Shown here: positions 33,168 through 41,133 of the stretch, one piece after another
How the letters are laid out: every line of letters begins with the position of its first letter
Position numbering within the stretch: position 1 is the first letter of the stretch
Source of the DNA: a virus
Length of the DNA: 64,000 nucleotides
Direction: 5' to 3' (one strand)
Virus record (IMG/VR): IMGVR_UViG_3300050016_000116
Location: 1 to 64,000 of that record
Position numbers and translations under genes: made by a program
The notes under the pieces: model-generated
What the model saw: the letters and a program-made list of their open reading frames with translations, nothing else
What the model was told of the DNA's origin: nothing
Databases searched by the model: none

Positions 33168-35083
33168 TGTGGATCAAGAAGTTGCGACTCCACAACTGGA
33201 TGTCCTTCCGCGGGGAGATGGTGCTGGACCTTGAGCCCAAGATCTACGCTCTCTCTGCGCGCCACGTGAAGGACCCAGGGCGTTCCAACTTCCTCGGCAA
33301 GTCAGCTCTCCTGGAAGCAATCTTCTTCGCGCTCACCGGCAAGCTCAACCCGGATCGGCATCTCGGGGCAGACGGGTGGGTGTCGGATGGGGAGAAGGAA
33401 GGAGCCGTCTCTATCGTCTTCAACGACGGGAAGGAGATCCGACGCGAGCGCAAGAAGACCACGCAGATCTACTTCGACAAGGCGAAGGGGGACGAAGCGC
33501 AAGCGCTCATTGACGGGTTTGTGGGGCTCACCCCAGAGGACTTCCTGGCTACCTGCTACTTCCAGCAACGCCAGATGGCCCGGTTGGTACTCGCAGATCC
33601 GGGGGAGCGGATGAAGTACGTGCGCGCCTGGTTTCAGCTCGAACCTCTCGAACGAGGGGAGGAGATGCTGCGCGATGAGGCGGCACGTCTTGCTGCGGAG
33701 ATCGAGCAGTGCAACGCGAGCATCCGGAGCACCACCGAGGTAGAAGCACGCGAGGGAACACTGGAGGGGCTGAAGGAGGTTCTTCTCCAACTAGAGCGCG
33801 ATCTGGAGATCGTTATCGACAGGGAGGCGCGACTCACAACGCTCGTGCGCGAGAACGATGACCGGATGCGCGCCAAGGGGAGGGTGAAGGAGCACGAGGA
33901 GATCAAGCGGGAGATCGCAGAGCTTGAGACCCAGATGGAGCAGATGGCGTCACACACTGCTGCCATGATGCTCACTGAGGCACGCGAGGTCGCGACGAAG
34001 GCTCACACCAAGTTCTCTGACGTTCACCGTCAGCTTGAACAGAAGAAGAAGCTTTCCCTCAAGCAGTTCGATGGGCACTGTCCGGTGGGGGAGATGAAGT
34101 GCCCGGTCACGAAGGAACTCAACTCCCAGACTGCCCACAACGCGAAGCTGGTCACCGAGGTCGAGAAGGAGCTGGCAGTGGCCCGGGAAGATCTCGATGA
34201 CGCGAAGTCATCCGAGCGGAGTGCCGACTTGAAGATGCAGAGTGTGGAGCGGATACGAACCCGCATTGAGGAGCTTCAGAATCGGGAAGTGAAGCTCTCG
34301 ATTCTCATCTCTGAGGTCGACCCAATCCCCCCTGCGGATCCCGAAGATCTCCAAGCACGTCTCTCCAGAGCTTCTCAACAGGTTGGGGACAAACGTTCTG
34401 CGTTTCGTCTCCGCCAAGAGGGACTTGGACTTGTGGAGAACGCACGAGCGCAACGGGAGAAGTACACCGCGAAGAAGGAAGGCTACGAGAAGCAGCTCCA
34501 GACACACCGGGAAGCGATCGTCATCTTCGGCAAGCAGGGAGCCCAGCGACGAGTGGCGGAGCCCGCTCTCAGGGAGATCCAGAACGGGGGCAACGCGATG
34601 CTCCAGGAGTGCTCCATTCCTCTCGACTTCGAGATCTCCTGGTCTCGGGAGGGAGCGGGACCGGCGAAGACGTGTGACGCCTGCGGCTCCCCTTTCCCAG
34701 CTTCTCGTGCGGTGAAGGAGTGCTCCCGGTGCAAGACACCCAGAGGTCAGCTCCTCGTGAACAAGCTGGACCTCATCCTCTCCGAGCAGTCAGGCGCAGC
34801 AGAAGACCTCATCGGCGCTAGTATCCAGTTTGCTGCGTCAGCTTGGCTCCGGAGACGTCGCGGTAGCTTCTGGTCGACAGCGCTCCTGGACGAGCCAGCG
34901 GGGCAGTTGGACGAGACGCACCGCGCTGCGTTCGCATCCCATCTCGCGGCGCTCCTCGGGACTCGCTACGGGTTCGAGCAAGCGATCGTCACCGCGCACC
35001 ACCGCTCATTCCTCGATGTGCTCCCAGGCAAGATCGAGATTCTGCACGACGGCAAACGAGCGACAGCGAGGGTCGTCATATGA
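33167..35083 (+). CDS. Rad50/SbcC-like (gp46) ATPase
   Basis: 638 residues. The N-terminal P-loop is degenerate but recognisable: SNFLGKSALLEAIFFALTGK (~43-62). Two coiled-coil arms flank a zinc-hook-like CPVGEMKCPV at ~305. The C-terminal lobe has a CDACGSPF...CSRCKTP zinc pair, LLDEPAGQLDE (Walker B / D-loop) and VTAHHRSF (H-loop). Partner of the Mre11-like nuclease at 31522. Confidence 0.85.
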   Translation: MWIKKLRLHNWMSFRGEMVLDLEPKIYALSARHVKDPGRSNFLGKSALLEAIFFALTGKLNPDRHLGADGWVSDGEKEGAVSIVFNDGKEIRRERKKTTQIYFDKAKGDEAQALIDGFVGLTPEDFLATCYFQQRQMARLVLADPGERMKYVRAWFQLEPLERGEEMLRDEAARLAAEIEQCNASIRSTTEVEAREGTLEGLKEVLLQLERDLEIVIDREARLTTLVRENDDRMRAKGRVKEHEEIKREIAELETQMEQMASHTAAMMLTEAREVATKAHTKFSDVHRQLEQKKKLSLKQFDGHCPVGEMKCPVTKELNSQTAHNAKLVTEVEKELAVAREDLDDAKSSERSADLKMQSVERIRTRIEELQNREVKLSILISEVDPIPPADPEDLQARLSRASQQVGDKRSAFRLRQEGLGLVENARAQREKYTAKKEGYEKQLQTHREAIVIFGKQGAQRRVAEPALREIQNGGNAMLQECSIPLDFEISWSREGAGPAKTCDACGSPFPASRAVKECSRCKTPRGQLLVNKLDLILSEQSGAAEDLIGASIQFAASAWLRRRRGSFWSTALLDEPAGQLDETHRAAFASHLAALLGTRYGFEQAIVTAHHRSFLDVLPGKIEILHDGKRATARVVI

Positions 35084-35652
35084 GGAAGCGTGTTGCTCCC
35101 ATCCGGGCAGAACAACCGATGCCCAATGGCGGACTCGCGACGATCGGGTTGGACCTCTCGCTCAGGCGCTCTGCCTTCTGCGTCATCCCGTCAACGTGGA
35201 GCCCGGGGGATTGGGAGCGACTTCACACGGGAGTCGTCCAGCCAGAAGGAGATGGGATTCTCCGCATCGCAGCGATCATTGAGTCGTTTTCAATGGTCGT
35301 AGATGGGGTCTATCGAGGGGAGTTGGTCAAGCACGTCTTCATCGAGCAGTACGCGTGGAGCGCGATGGGCAGTTCGTCCAAGCAGCACGAGATCATGGAG
35401 ATGGGGGGAGCGCTCAAGCTGAGGCTCTATCAGAAGTTCGGGCTGTTCACGACATCGTTCAATGCGTCTTCTGCGCGCAAGACTCTCTTCGGCAAGCTCC
35501 CGAGGATGAAGCGAGCGGAGTGGAAGAAGTTCGTGGTTCACCAGCTTCAGAAGATGGGAGCCCCATGGGATGATGACGACACGTGCGATGCGTTCGTGAT
35601 CGCGAACCACGGGCGCGGTGAGCTTGGACTCCCGGTGCTCTCCGTGGGGTGA
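35080..35652 (+). CDS. RuvC-like Holliday junction resolvase
   Basis: 190 residues, starts MRKRVAP. RNase H-fold acidic residues: GLDLSL (~23-28), FIEQYAWS (~88) and DDDDTCDAFVIA (~166-177). These correspond to the D-E-DD set of RuvC. It overlaps the Rad50-like gene by four bases, so it is part of the recombination operon. Confidence 0.75.
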   Translation: MRKRVAPIRAEQPMPNGGLATIGLDLSLRRSAFCVIPSTWSPGDWERLHTGVVQPEGDGILRIAAIIESFSMVVDGVYRGELVKHVFIEQYAWSAMGSSSKQHEIMEMGGALKLRLYQKFGLFTTSFNASSARKTLFGKLPRMKRAEWKKFVVHQLQKMGAPWDDDDTCDAFVIANHGRGELGLPVLSVG

Positions 35653-35689
35653 AGGTTCGTGGTAGGTTCTCGGTTCTCTGGAGGCGCAC

Positions 35690-36385
35690 ATGAGGAAGAG
35701 GGAAGAGAAGAAGGTCACGGAAGGACCGAGGTTCACGGGAGCCCTTCCCACGCTCACGGCGCTCCCGGTCGTGAAGCCGAATACGTGGAACCCGTTCGCG
35801 ATGACCCCCTTCATGCGGGAGTCTCTCAAGCACGGGCTCCAGACGGATGGGTGGCTCTCTTCCCAATCACTTCTCATCTGGGCGTCTGACGAGAAGGGGA
35901 AGAGCAAGAACATCATCATCGACGGTGAGCACCGCTGGACGGTGGCTCTGGAGCTGGGCTTCAAGGAAGGTCCGATGGTCTTCCTGCATAAGATCACCGA
36001 GGCCGAGGCGAAGAAGCTCACTGCGGCGCTGAACAACAAGCACGGGCGTCCGGACGATGACAAGATGGGTGCTCTGCTCCGCTCCATCCAGTCCGAGGAG
36101 GCACCGACTTCGCTGGACGTCGGTATCGAGAATGACCAGCTGATGAAGCTCCTCGCAGAGCCCAAGATCCCGATGAAGGATCCGGACGGACCGGGTGCCA
36201 ACGGGAAGCCGGAGTCCCACGATCCTCTCCCTGCGTCCAACGCGAGGATGGTGCAGCTCTACTTCGTGAAGGAGACCCACGAGGAGTTCACGAAGCTCAC
36301 GCGTGCGCTCGCAGAGAGGTACAACGTGAAGAACACAACCGACGCTGTTCTCGAAGCGTGCCGCCAGGCTTACAAGAAGAAGTAG
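35690..36385 (+). CDS. ParB-like nuclease-domain protein
   Basis: 231 residues, starts MRKREEKK. Contains VVKPNTWNPFAM, SLKHGLQTDGW and IIIDGEHRWTVALELGF, the ParB N-terminal (ParB/Srx) motif with the GEHR signature. A long C-terminal part lacks a clear HTH. It has its own 37-base upstream gap with GGAGG. It could act on DNA, or as a ParB-type CTPase; which one cannot be told. Confidence 0.65.
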   Translation: MRKREEKKVTEGPRFTGALPTLTALPVVKPNTWNPFAMTPFMRESLKHGLQTDGWLSSQSLLIWASDEKGKSKNIIIDGEHRWTVALELGFKEGPMVFLHKITEAEAKKLTAALNNKHGRPDDDKMGALLRSIQSEEAPTSLDVGIENDQLMKLLAEPKIPMKDPDGPGANGKPESHDPLPASNARMVQLYFVKETHEEFTKLTRALAERYNVKNTTDAVLEACRQAYKKK

Positions 36386-36389
36386 CCAC

Positions 36390-37265
36390 GTGCTCGTCCA
36401 GCTTCGCTCCCAGGCTTCCGCAGACGAGGTCAAGAAGCTCATCGCTTCCCGACCCGCACCCGAGCACGCGTCCCTCTTCCTCACGCAAGAGGCGACGATC
36501 TACAAGCCGAACGGGGACCGACTTCTGACGCTCGTGCGAGGGGGCATCTCCGAGAAGACCGCGGAGAGAGCGCGACCCTTCTATCACTCCCTCCACACTG
36601 TCATGACTCGCAATCGCGGTGCCTACGCTGGCGCCAGAAGGGCTCGCCCGGTCAGGAGCAACGGTACCCTGTCCAACACCTTTGAGACCGTCCCGGTGCG
36701 TTCCTGCATCCTCGGAGCTATGGATCGCTACCCTCGCAATCCCTTCTGCCGGCAGGCAGCGATCGTCGGGCAAGATCCTGAGGGATGGGAGATCGGACAG
36801 GAGCTTGTGCGGGAGGTCTCAGACGTCTTCAAGAGCCACTACCCCGAGCGGTTCCTCATCCAGCAGGCAATCGCAGAGACCACCCACAAGGACTACATCA
36901 TCAAGGGCACCCCCTTCACGACCATCACCGTGAACAACACGGTTCCTGCGGCCTATCACCGCGACGCTGGCGACTTCAAGCCGGGCTTCGGGGTCATGAC
37001 GGTTCTTCGGCGTGGCATCTACCGAGGGTGTGAGTTGGTCCTCCCTGCGTTCGGCGTGGCAGTCGACCTCCAGGACCGGGACGTCATCCTGTTCGATGTC
37101 CACGAGGTCCACGCCAATCTCCCTTTCATCGCGACGCAGGGGAAAGAGGTGGAGGATTGGGAAAGGATTAGCATAGTAGCGTATTATAGAGAACGAATGA
37201 TAGATTGCCTTCCACCTCGGGAAGAGGTTGAGAGGGCGAATAATCTACATGGGACGGTTCGATGA
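36390..37265 (+). CDS. Tet/JBP-like 2-oxoglutarate Fe(II) dioxygenase
   Basis: 291 residues. The double-stranded beta-helix core spans ~170-275. It has VNNTVPAAYHRDAGDF with the H190-x-D192 iron motif, GIYRGCELVLPAFGVAVDL, then DVILFDVHEVHANLPF with the distal His (H238 or H241), and an Arg after ISIVAYYR for 2-oxoglutarate. This is the pattern of the Tet/JBP family, which oxidises the methyl group of thymine or 5-methylcytosine in DNA. The neighbours (amino acid:DNA transferase, hmdU kinase) point to thymine as substrate. The last ~30 codons are AT-rich compared with the rest. Confidence 0.8.
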   Translation: MLVQLRSQASADEVKKLIASRPAPEHASLFLTQEATIYKPNGDRLLTLVRGGISEKTAERARPFYHSLHTVMTRNRGAYAGARRARPVRSNGTLSNTFETVPVRSCILGAMDRYPRNPFCRQAAIVGQDPEGWEIGQELVREVSDVFKSHYPERFLIQQAIAETTHKDYIIKGTPFTTITVNNTVPAAYHRDAGDFKPGFGVMTVLRRGIYRGCELVLPAFGVAVDLQDRDVILFDVHEVHANLPFIATQGKEVEDWERISIVAYYRERMIDCLPPREEVERANNLHGTVR

Positions 37266-37353
37266 TCCCGCTGAGTTTTGGAGGAACGTAAAGAAGCGGT
37301 CTGGAAGTGATGAGACAACGGCCATTCTTGGGTGCATCTGGGTCGTTAGATGA
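37249..37353 (+). pseudogene. Possible remnant of an HNH endonuclease N-terminus
   Basis: A 34-residue frame, MGRFDDPAEFWRNVKKR then SGSDETTAILGCIWVVR, bridges the end of the dioxygenase and the start of the next gene in an AT-rich patch (about 37150-37350). The 'DPAEFW..V.KR.G....C' pattern is like the start of many phage HNH endonucleases, which I recall as continuing with a Cys-Trp-x-Trp stretch. If so, the nuclease body was lost. It could also be chance. Confidence 0.3.
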
Positions 37354-38227
37354 CGACTTCAAGACGTTCGCCAAGGCGCAGATCAAGACAGGAGACCTTG
37401 ACCCGACCTACTGGCTCCTGAAGCGAGCCTACGCGCGGGAAGGTCTTACGAAGGACATCGCTCTCTGGCGCACGCTTCTCTACGTGACTTGGTACCACCT
37501 CGGGTCATCGGAGAAGATGTGGACCCTTTTCCGATTCCCTCAGAAGATCCGTGAGCAGTTCGTGAAGGGACTCTCCACGGGAACGGAGCGAAGAGGGTTC
37601 AGGGGGAACGTCAACGCGGCTGCGTTCATCAACGACGTCCTGAACCGTGCTGCTACTTGCGGGGGAACTCTTCACGGGTGGATTGAACGAGTCGCAGGAG
37701 GGCACCTCTGGGCTTTTGGATGGAACAACATTCAGGTTGAGCTGATGATGGTGAAGAACGCAGGACCGTGGGCGAGCTACAAGTGGGCTGACCTTCTCAA
37801 GAACGTTCACAACTACGACATCACTGCGCCCGATCTCGGAGTCGGAGGAGGGAGCGCGACAGCGGGACCTATCCCGGGGATGGTTCGGCTCACTGGCAAG
37901 GACTGGAAGCAGTGCGCAACGGACATAGGACTTCAGTGCGCGCTTCTCGATCGCTACGTGGCGGAGGGTGTTCCCTTCTCGGGTCTCGACCAGTTGGAGA
38001 CGGCGCTCTGCGACTTCAACTCGCTCTGCAAGGGCGGGTACTACGTGGGGCACGACATCGACGGGATGATGAGTAATCTGCCTCCGAACAGTCCTCTCTG
38101 GCTCTCCCGAGACGTCTTCACCGAGTCAGTGCGCGGTGAGCGCCAAGGGTGGAACGGGGTTCGGAAGGAGCGGAAGAGCGTCTACAAGAACACGGGGCGA
38201 ATCATCCTCCCTTGGGAGCAGATGTGA
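37310..38227 (+). CDS. Amino acid:DNA transferase (AADT/aGPT-Pplase clade)
   Basis: 305 residues from ATG 37310. Recognised from the order of motifs in the family once named alpha-glutamyl/putrescinyl thymine pyrophosphorylase: DLDPTYWLLKRA (~29), a Tyr/Trp-rich helix, ERRGFRGN (~93), GPWASYKWADLL (~152), and the closing ETALCDFNS with GGYYVGHDI (~230-250). Family members join an amino acid to phosphorylated 5-hydroxymethyl-dU in DNA. The gene lies between the dioxygenase and the FAD enzyme and overlaps the latter by four bases. Confidence 0.72.
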   Translation: MRQRPFLGASGSLDDDFKTFAKAQIKTGDLDPTYWLLKRAYAREGLTKDIALWRTLLYVTWYHLGSSEKMWTLFRFPQKIREQFVKGLSTGTERRGFRGNVNAAAFINDVLNRAATCGGTLHGWIERVAGGHLWAFGWNNIQVELMMVKNAGPWASYKWADLLKNVHNYDITAPDLGVGGGSATAGPIPGMVRLTGKDWKQCATDIGLQCALLDRYVAEGVPFSGLDQLETALCDFNSLCKGGYYVGHDIDGMMSNLPPNSPLWLSRDVFTESVRGERQGWNGVRKERKSVYKNTGRIILPWEQM

Positions 38228-39117
38228 TTCACCTTCAGGGCATGGGGGTAGTCGGTTCCCTTCTCGCGTGGCAGCTCCTCCAGCGGAAGGTTCCCTTCAC
38301 GTGGAACGATGCAGAGACCAACATCAACGCGTGGAGCGCCAGCACGGGCTGTATCTATCCTTCGGGAGACCCACTCGACACCATTGCCTACAACGTCTGG
38401 AAGAATTGGGTAGCCAGTCCTCCGTGGAGGGTACCCGGGATGGTCGAGACGTCGGGCTACTGGTTCTGCACGAAGTCAGCTCCCAACGGGTTGAAGGGCG
38501 GGATCGAGGCTCAGGTGGGACCTCTCCGGCGCTCCACCTTCCCTGCGATGAACTTCAACGCGCAGGCGTTCGTGGCCATGACCAGGAAGATGTTCGCGAT
38601 GAAGCGGCTCACGTACTCAGCACCACGCGCAAAGAAGGTCGTGGTCACGCACGGATTCGGGGAGCGGCTTCACCACTACGTCTGGGGTTGGCATCGGAAG
38701 GTGAGGCTTCGCTTCCACGAGGACTTGGTCAACGCGGAGTTCTGCAAGCGCATGACCATCTCCCTCACGCGCGGGCGGTTCGTCATGGCGTACGCCTATC
38801 CCATGCCTGGCTATCCTGAGTGGTACTACGCGGGTTCTGACCGGGTGGTGCAGAAGACCGCCAAGGAGCTTGAGGTGCTCCCGAAGTATGAGGCGTGGCG
38901 CCGCAACTTCACGTCACTCTCGGGTGGGTTGATCGAGATCATGGAGGAGGGGGGAATCGCGCAGGGGTGGAGACCCGCAGGTCGTCCTGACGATGATGCG
39001 ATGGTCATGGAACTCACTGGACGGTTCGGGTCAGTGTTGGTCAAGCCTCAACGAGGGAACGGGGTTCGGCACGCTCCTCTGGTCTGTCGAGCGGTGATGA
39101 CAGCGTTGGGCTTCTGA
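38224..39117 (+). CDS. FAD-dependent oxidoreductase (amino acid oxidase-like) of the thymine-modification cassette
   Basis: 297 residues from a GTG overlapping the transferase stop. N-terminal Rossmann signature QGMGVVGSLLAWQLL with the acidic residue of WNDAE at the end of strand 2. STGCIYPSGDP resembles the ASxxxGG-type FAD contact of glycine and D-amino acid oxidases. The C-terminal GRPDDDAMV closes the FAD site. In known thymidine hypermodification pathways an FAD enzyme tailors the attached amino acid; that role is inferred here. Confidence 0.65.
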   Translation: MIHLQGMGVVGSLLAWQLLQRKVPFTWNDAETNINAWSASTGCIYPSGDPLDTIAYNVWKNWVASPPWRVPGMVETSGYWFCTKSAPNGLKGGIEAQVGPLRRSTFPAMNFNAQAFVAMTRKMFAMKRLTYSAPRAKKVVVTHGFGERLHHYVWGWHRKVRLRFHEDLVNAEFCKRMTISLTRGRFVMAYAYPMPGYPEWYYAGSDRVVQKTAKELEVLPKYEAWRRNFTSLSGGLIEIMEEGGIAQGWRPAGRPDDDAMVMELTGRFGSVLVKPQRGNGVRHAPLVCRAVMTALGF

Positions 39118-39132
39118 CGGCACTCTCGGGGG

Positions 39133-39657
39133 ATGAACATGATCCTCTACGTTGTCGGTGCGCCTGGATGCGGGAAGACCACCCTGGTTCGTCGACTCCT
39201 GGAAGCGGACAACTACTTCAACGTTCGACCGAAGTGGACGATCGGGAACGGGCAGAAGGTCTGCGCAGCGGGGCACTATACGGGTGGAACGTTTGATGGA
39301 GCCGACACGGTTCCGTACAACGGGTTTCAGCTGGCGCTCGACTTCTGGAAGGCGAACCTCATCAACTTCGAGCTGACGATCTTCGATGGGGATCGCTTCA
39401 GCGACAAGCGCACGATCGAGTTCTTCCAGTCTCAACCCGTCCACCAGCGGGTGATTCACTGCATCGCATCTGCGCAGCTCCTCGCAGAGCGCCGGCAGGA
39501 GCGAGGTTCGACTCAGAACCCCTCGTGGATGAAGGGACGGGAGACGAAGTCTGAGCGCTTTGCCACTGACCTCTTCTCACCCGAGGACAACCGACTCATT
39601 CTCCAGATGCACGAGAAGCCGGAGAACTTGGAGCGGAAGGTGCGGAAGTGGCTCTGA
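39133..39657 (+). CDS. 5-hydroxymethyl-dU DNA kinase (P-loop)
   Basis: 174 residues. Walker A GAPGCGKTT (9-17). Then the segment distinctive for phage hmdU kinases: CAAGHYTGGTFDGADTVPYN (~44-63), followed by LTIFDGDRFSDKR with the Walker B/DxD-like acidic pair. The family phosphorylates 5-hydroxymethyl-dU in DNA, creating the leaving group for the transferase. ATG lies 8 bases after ACGGCACT. It closes the cassette. Confidence 0.8.
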   Translation: MNMILYVVGAPGCGKTTLVRRLLEADNYFNVRPKWTIGNGQKVCAAGHYTGGTFDGADTVPYNGFQLALDFWKANLINFELTIFDGDRFSDKRTIEFFQSQPVHQRVIHCIASAQLLAERRQERGSTQNPSWMKGRETKSERFATDLFSPEDNRLILQMHEKPENLERKVRKWL

Positions 39658-40061
39658 CCCCTTTCGCCCGATGGTGGCGGAAGGTCCGAGAATCACTTCA
39701 GGCGCGGTACTACGAGGGGCCACACCCTCCACGCAGGCTCAATGAGATCGTCCTAGCGTTTGCCAACGAGCACCCCGCAGCCACACGTCTGGAGTGGGTG
39801 ACGTTCGCGATCGAGCACGCACGGGAGACCTACCGAACGGGATGGGTGCGGGGAATGGAGTACACCGAGCGGTCTCCCGAGGAGCGCACGGCAATTCGCA
39901 CCGCCGATCCCGATGCAGCCGCGGACATGCTTGATCCGGACTGGAAGTGGCAGCCAGCGATCAACCTGGAGTACGACCCTCACGCGGTCCCCATTGCGCA
40001 GCCAGGGGAACGTGAAGCGATCGAGAGAATGTTCACGAAACCGAAGGAGAAGAAGACATGA
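39648..40061 (+). CDS. Hypothetical protein
   Basis: 137 residues from a GTG, overlapping the kinase gene by 10 bases. Helical N-terminal half (VTFAIEHARETYRTGWVRGMEY); Asp/Pro-rich end. Similar helix patterns occur in small phage proteins of unknown role. Possible accessory of the cassette by position only. Confidence 0.55.
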   Translation: MALTPFARWWRKVRESLQARYYEGPHPPRRLNEIVLAFANEHPAATRLEWVTFAIEHARETYRTGWVRGMEYTERSPEERTAIRTADPDAAADMLDPDWKWQPAINLEYDPHAVPIAQPGEREAIERMFTKPKEKKT

Positions 40062-40486
40062 CCGAAGAGACGAAGTGGGATCCGCAGTCGCTCCTGGGCA
40101 AGTTCGTGCTCTATGTGCCGGCGAAGTTCATCGGGAGGGTCACCGACTTCTTCGATGGGACTACGAAGAAGTTCACTTCCCCCATCAACAACCAGCAAGT
40201 GAAGGGTCCTGTTCTCCAGATCGATGGGCAGCACCATCTCGTCGCAGTCGAGTCCTCGTTCATCGAGCTTCAGGAGGGGGAGGCAGCGTTCTTCGCTGCG
40301 GTCCAGCAGGCGCTCACCGGAGCGCTCGCAGAGGTCGTGAAGATCGGGGCGGAGATGAAGATCCCCCCTCCGACCCTCGCACTCCTCCTCGTAGCCACAC
40401 TGCGGACGCAGGGCATGGCTTTGGAGGCATTCCACAAGAACGATCTCCCCCAGCAGGCACCTCCCGAGACGGCATTCCAGGGGTAA
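40058..40486 (+). CDS. Hypothetical protein
   Basis: 142 residues, ATGA overlap with the previous gene. Beta-rich first half (KFVLYVPAKFIGRVTDFF, VKGPVLQIDGQHHLVAVE), Ala-rich helical second half. The 3' end carries the box variant ACGGCATTC, followed by a palindrome copy. No family recognised. Confidence 0.55.
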   Translation: MTEETKWDPQSLLGKFVLYVPAKFIGRVTDFFDGTTKKFTSPINNQQVKGPVLQIDGQHHLVAVESSFIELQEGEAAFFAAVQQALTGALAEVVKIGAEMKIPPPTLALLLVATLRTQGMALEAFHKNDLPQQAPPETAFQG

Positions 40487-40491
40487 GGCGC

Positions 40492-40514
40492 GATTCGAAA
40501 AGCGCTTTTCGAAT
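40492..40514. repeat. AAAGCGCTTT palindrome
   Basis: GATTCG arm, core, CGAAT arm; intergenic, 11 bases before the next ATG. The box variant ACGGCATTC lies just upstream (40469-40477), as at 26538. Confidence 0.9.
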
Positions 40515-40525
40515 GGAGACCGACC

Positions 40526-40774
40526 ATGGCAGACCTTCCCCCGCAGAACCCAGGCTTGACCTCCAACGCGGCTCACAACGCGGCTGCTGCGCTCGTGGAG
40601 ATGTACCGGGGCATCCTCGTGGACAACGAGCGGGAGAAGCAACTGCTGCGGATCCGGTTGCTGCGTCTGGAGGACGAGATCAAGAACATCAGGACTCTCT
40701 ACGCGAACGTGGTGGGTGTGCAGCCGAAGGTGAGTGTCGCTGACCCGCTACCCGAGGAACCGGAGCACGACTGA
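40526..40774 (+). CDS. Small coiled-coil protein
   Basis: 82 residues; GGAGACCGACC upstream of the ATG. Ala-rich start, then a helix (REKQLLRIRLLRLEDEIKNI), and an acidic end. No family recognised. Confidence 0.55.
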   Translation: MADLPPQNPGLTSNAAHNAAAALVEMYRGILVDNEREKQLLRIRLLRLEDEIKNIRTLYANVVGVQPKVSVADPLPEEPEHD

Positions 40775-41133
40775 TGCGCGGCTTCCTCTCCAAGACGTTC
40801 CAGGAACAGCTCCGGGTCTTCGACCAGGAGAAGGGGATCGATCATCGCCTGGACTTCTGGGTGGAGCAGTTCGGGGGTGGAGCCGGGGCTTGGCTCCTCT
40901 GGAACTATCGCAAGCAGATCCACAACGCGGGTGCGGTCGACTTCCAGATCCCCAGGGAGATCCCCACACCTAACTGGATGCGAGTTGCACTTGAGGCGAT
41001 CAAGAGACTCCCTTACTGGTCCGTGAATATCGTTGGAGGAACGAAGGACCCCATGAGGCGCTTCCGAGTTCGCTGGCATCGTCACGGTCACTTCAAACGC
41101 AAGCCGTCCCTACCCCCGGAGCAACTCTCATGA
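40774..41133 (+). CDS. Hypothetical protein
   Basis: 119 residues, one-base overlap with the previous stop and a four-base overlap with ThyX. Helical with aromatic patches (LDFWVEQFGGGAGAWLLWNYR) and a basic C-terminus. No family recognised. Confidence 0.55.
   Translation: MRGFLSKTFQEQLRVFDQEKGIDHRLDFWVEQFGGGAGAWLLWNYRKQIHNAGAVDFQIPREIPTPNWMRVALEAIKRLPYWSVNIVGGTKDPMRRFRVRWHRHGHFKRKPSLPPEQLS

Noticed and set aside
37261-37309. Alternative start of the transferase at the ATG at 37262
   Set aside because: That frame (MIPLSFGGT) stops after nine codons; the conserved frame begins at 37307/37310.
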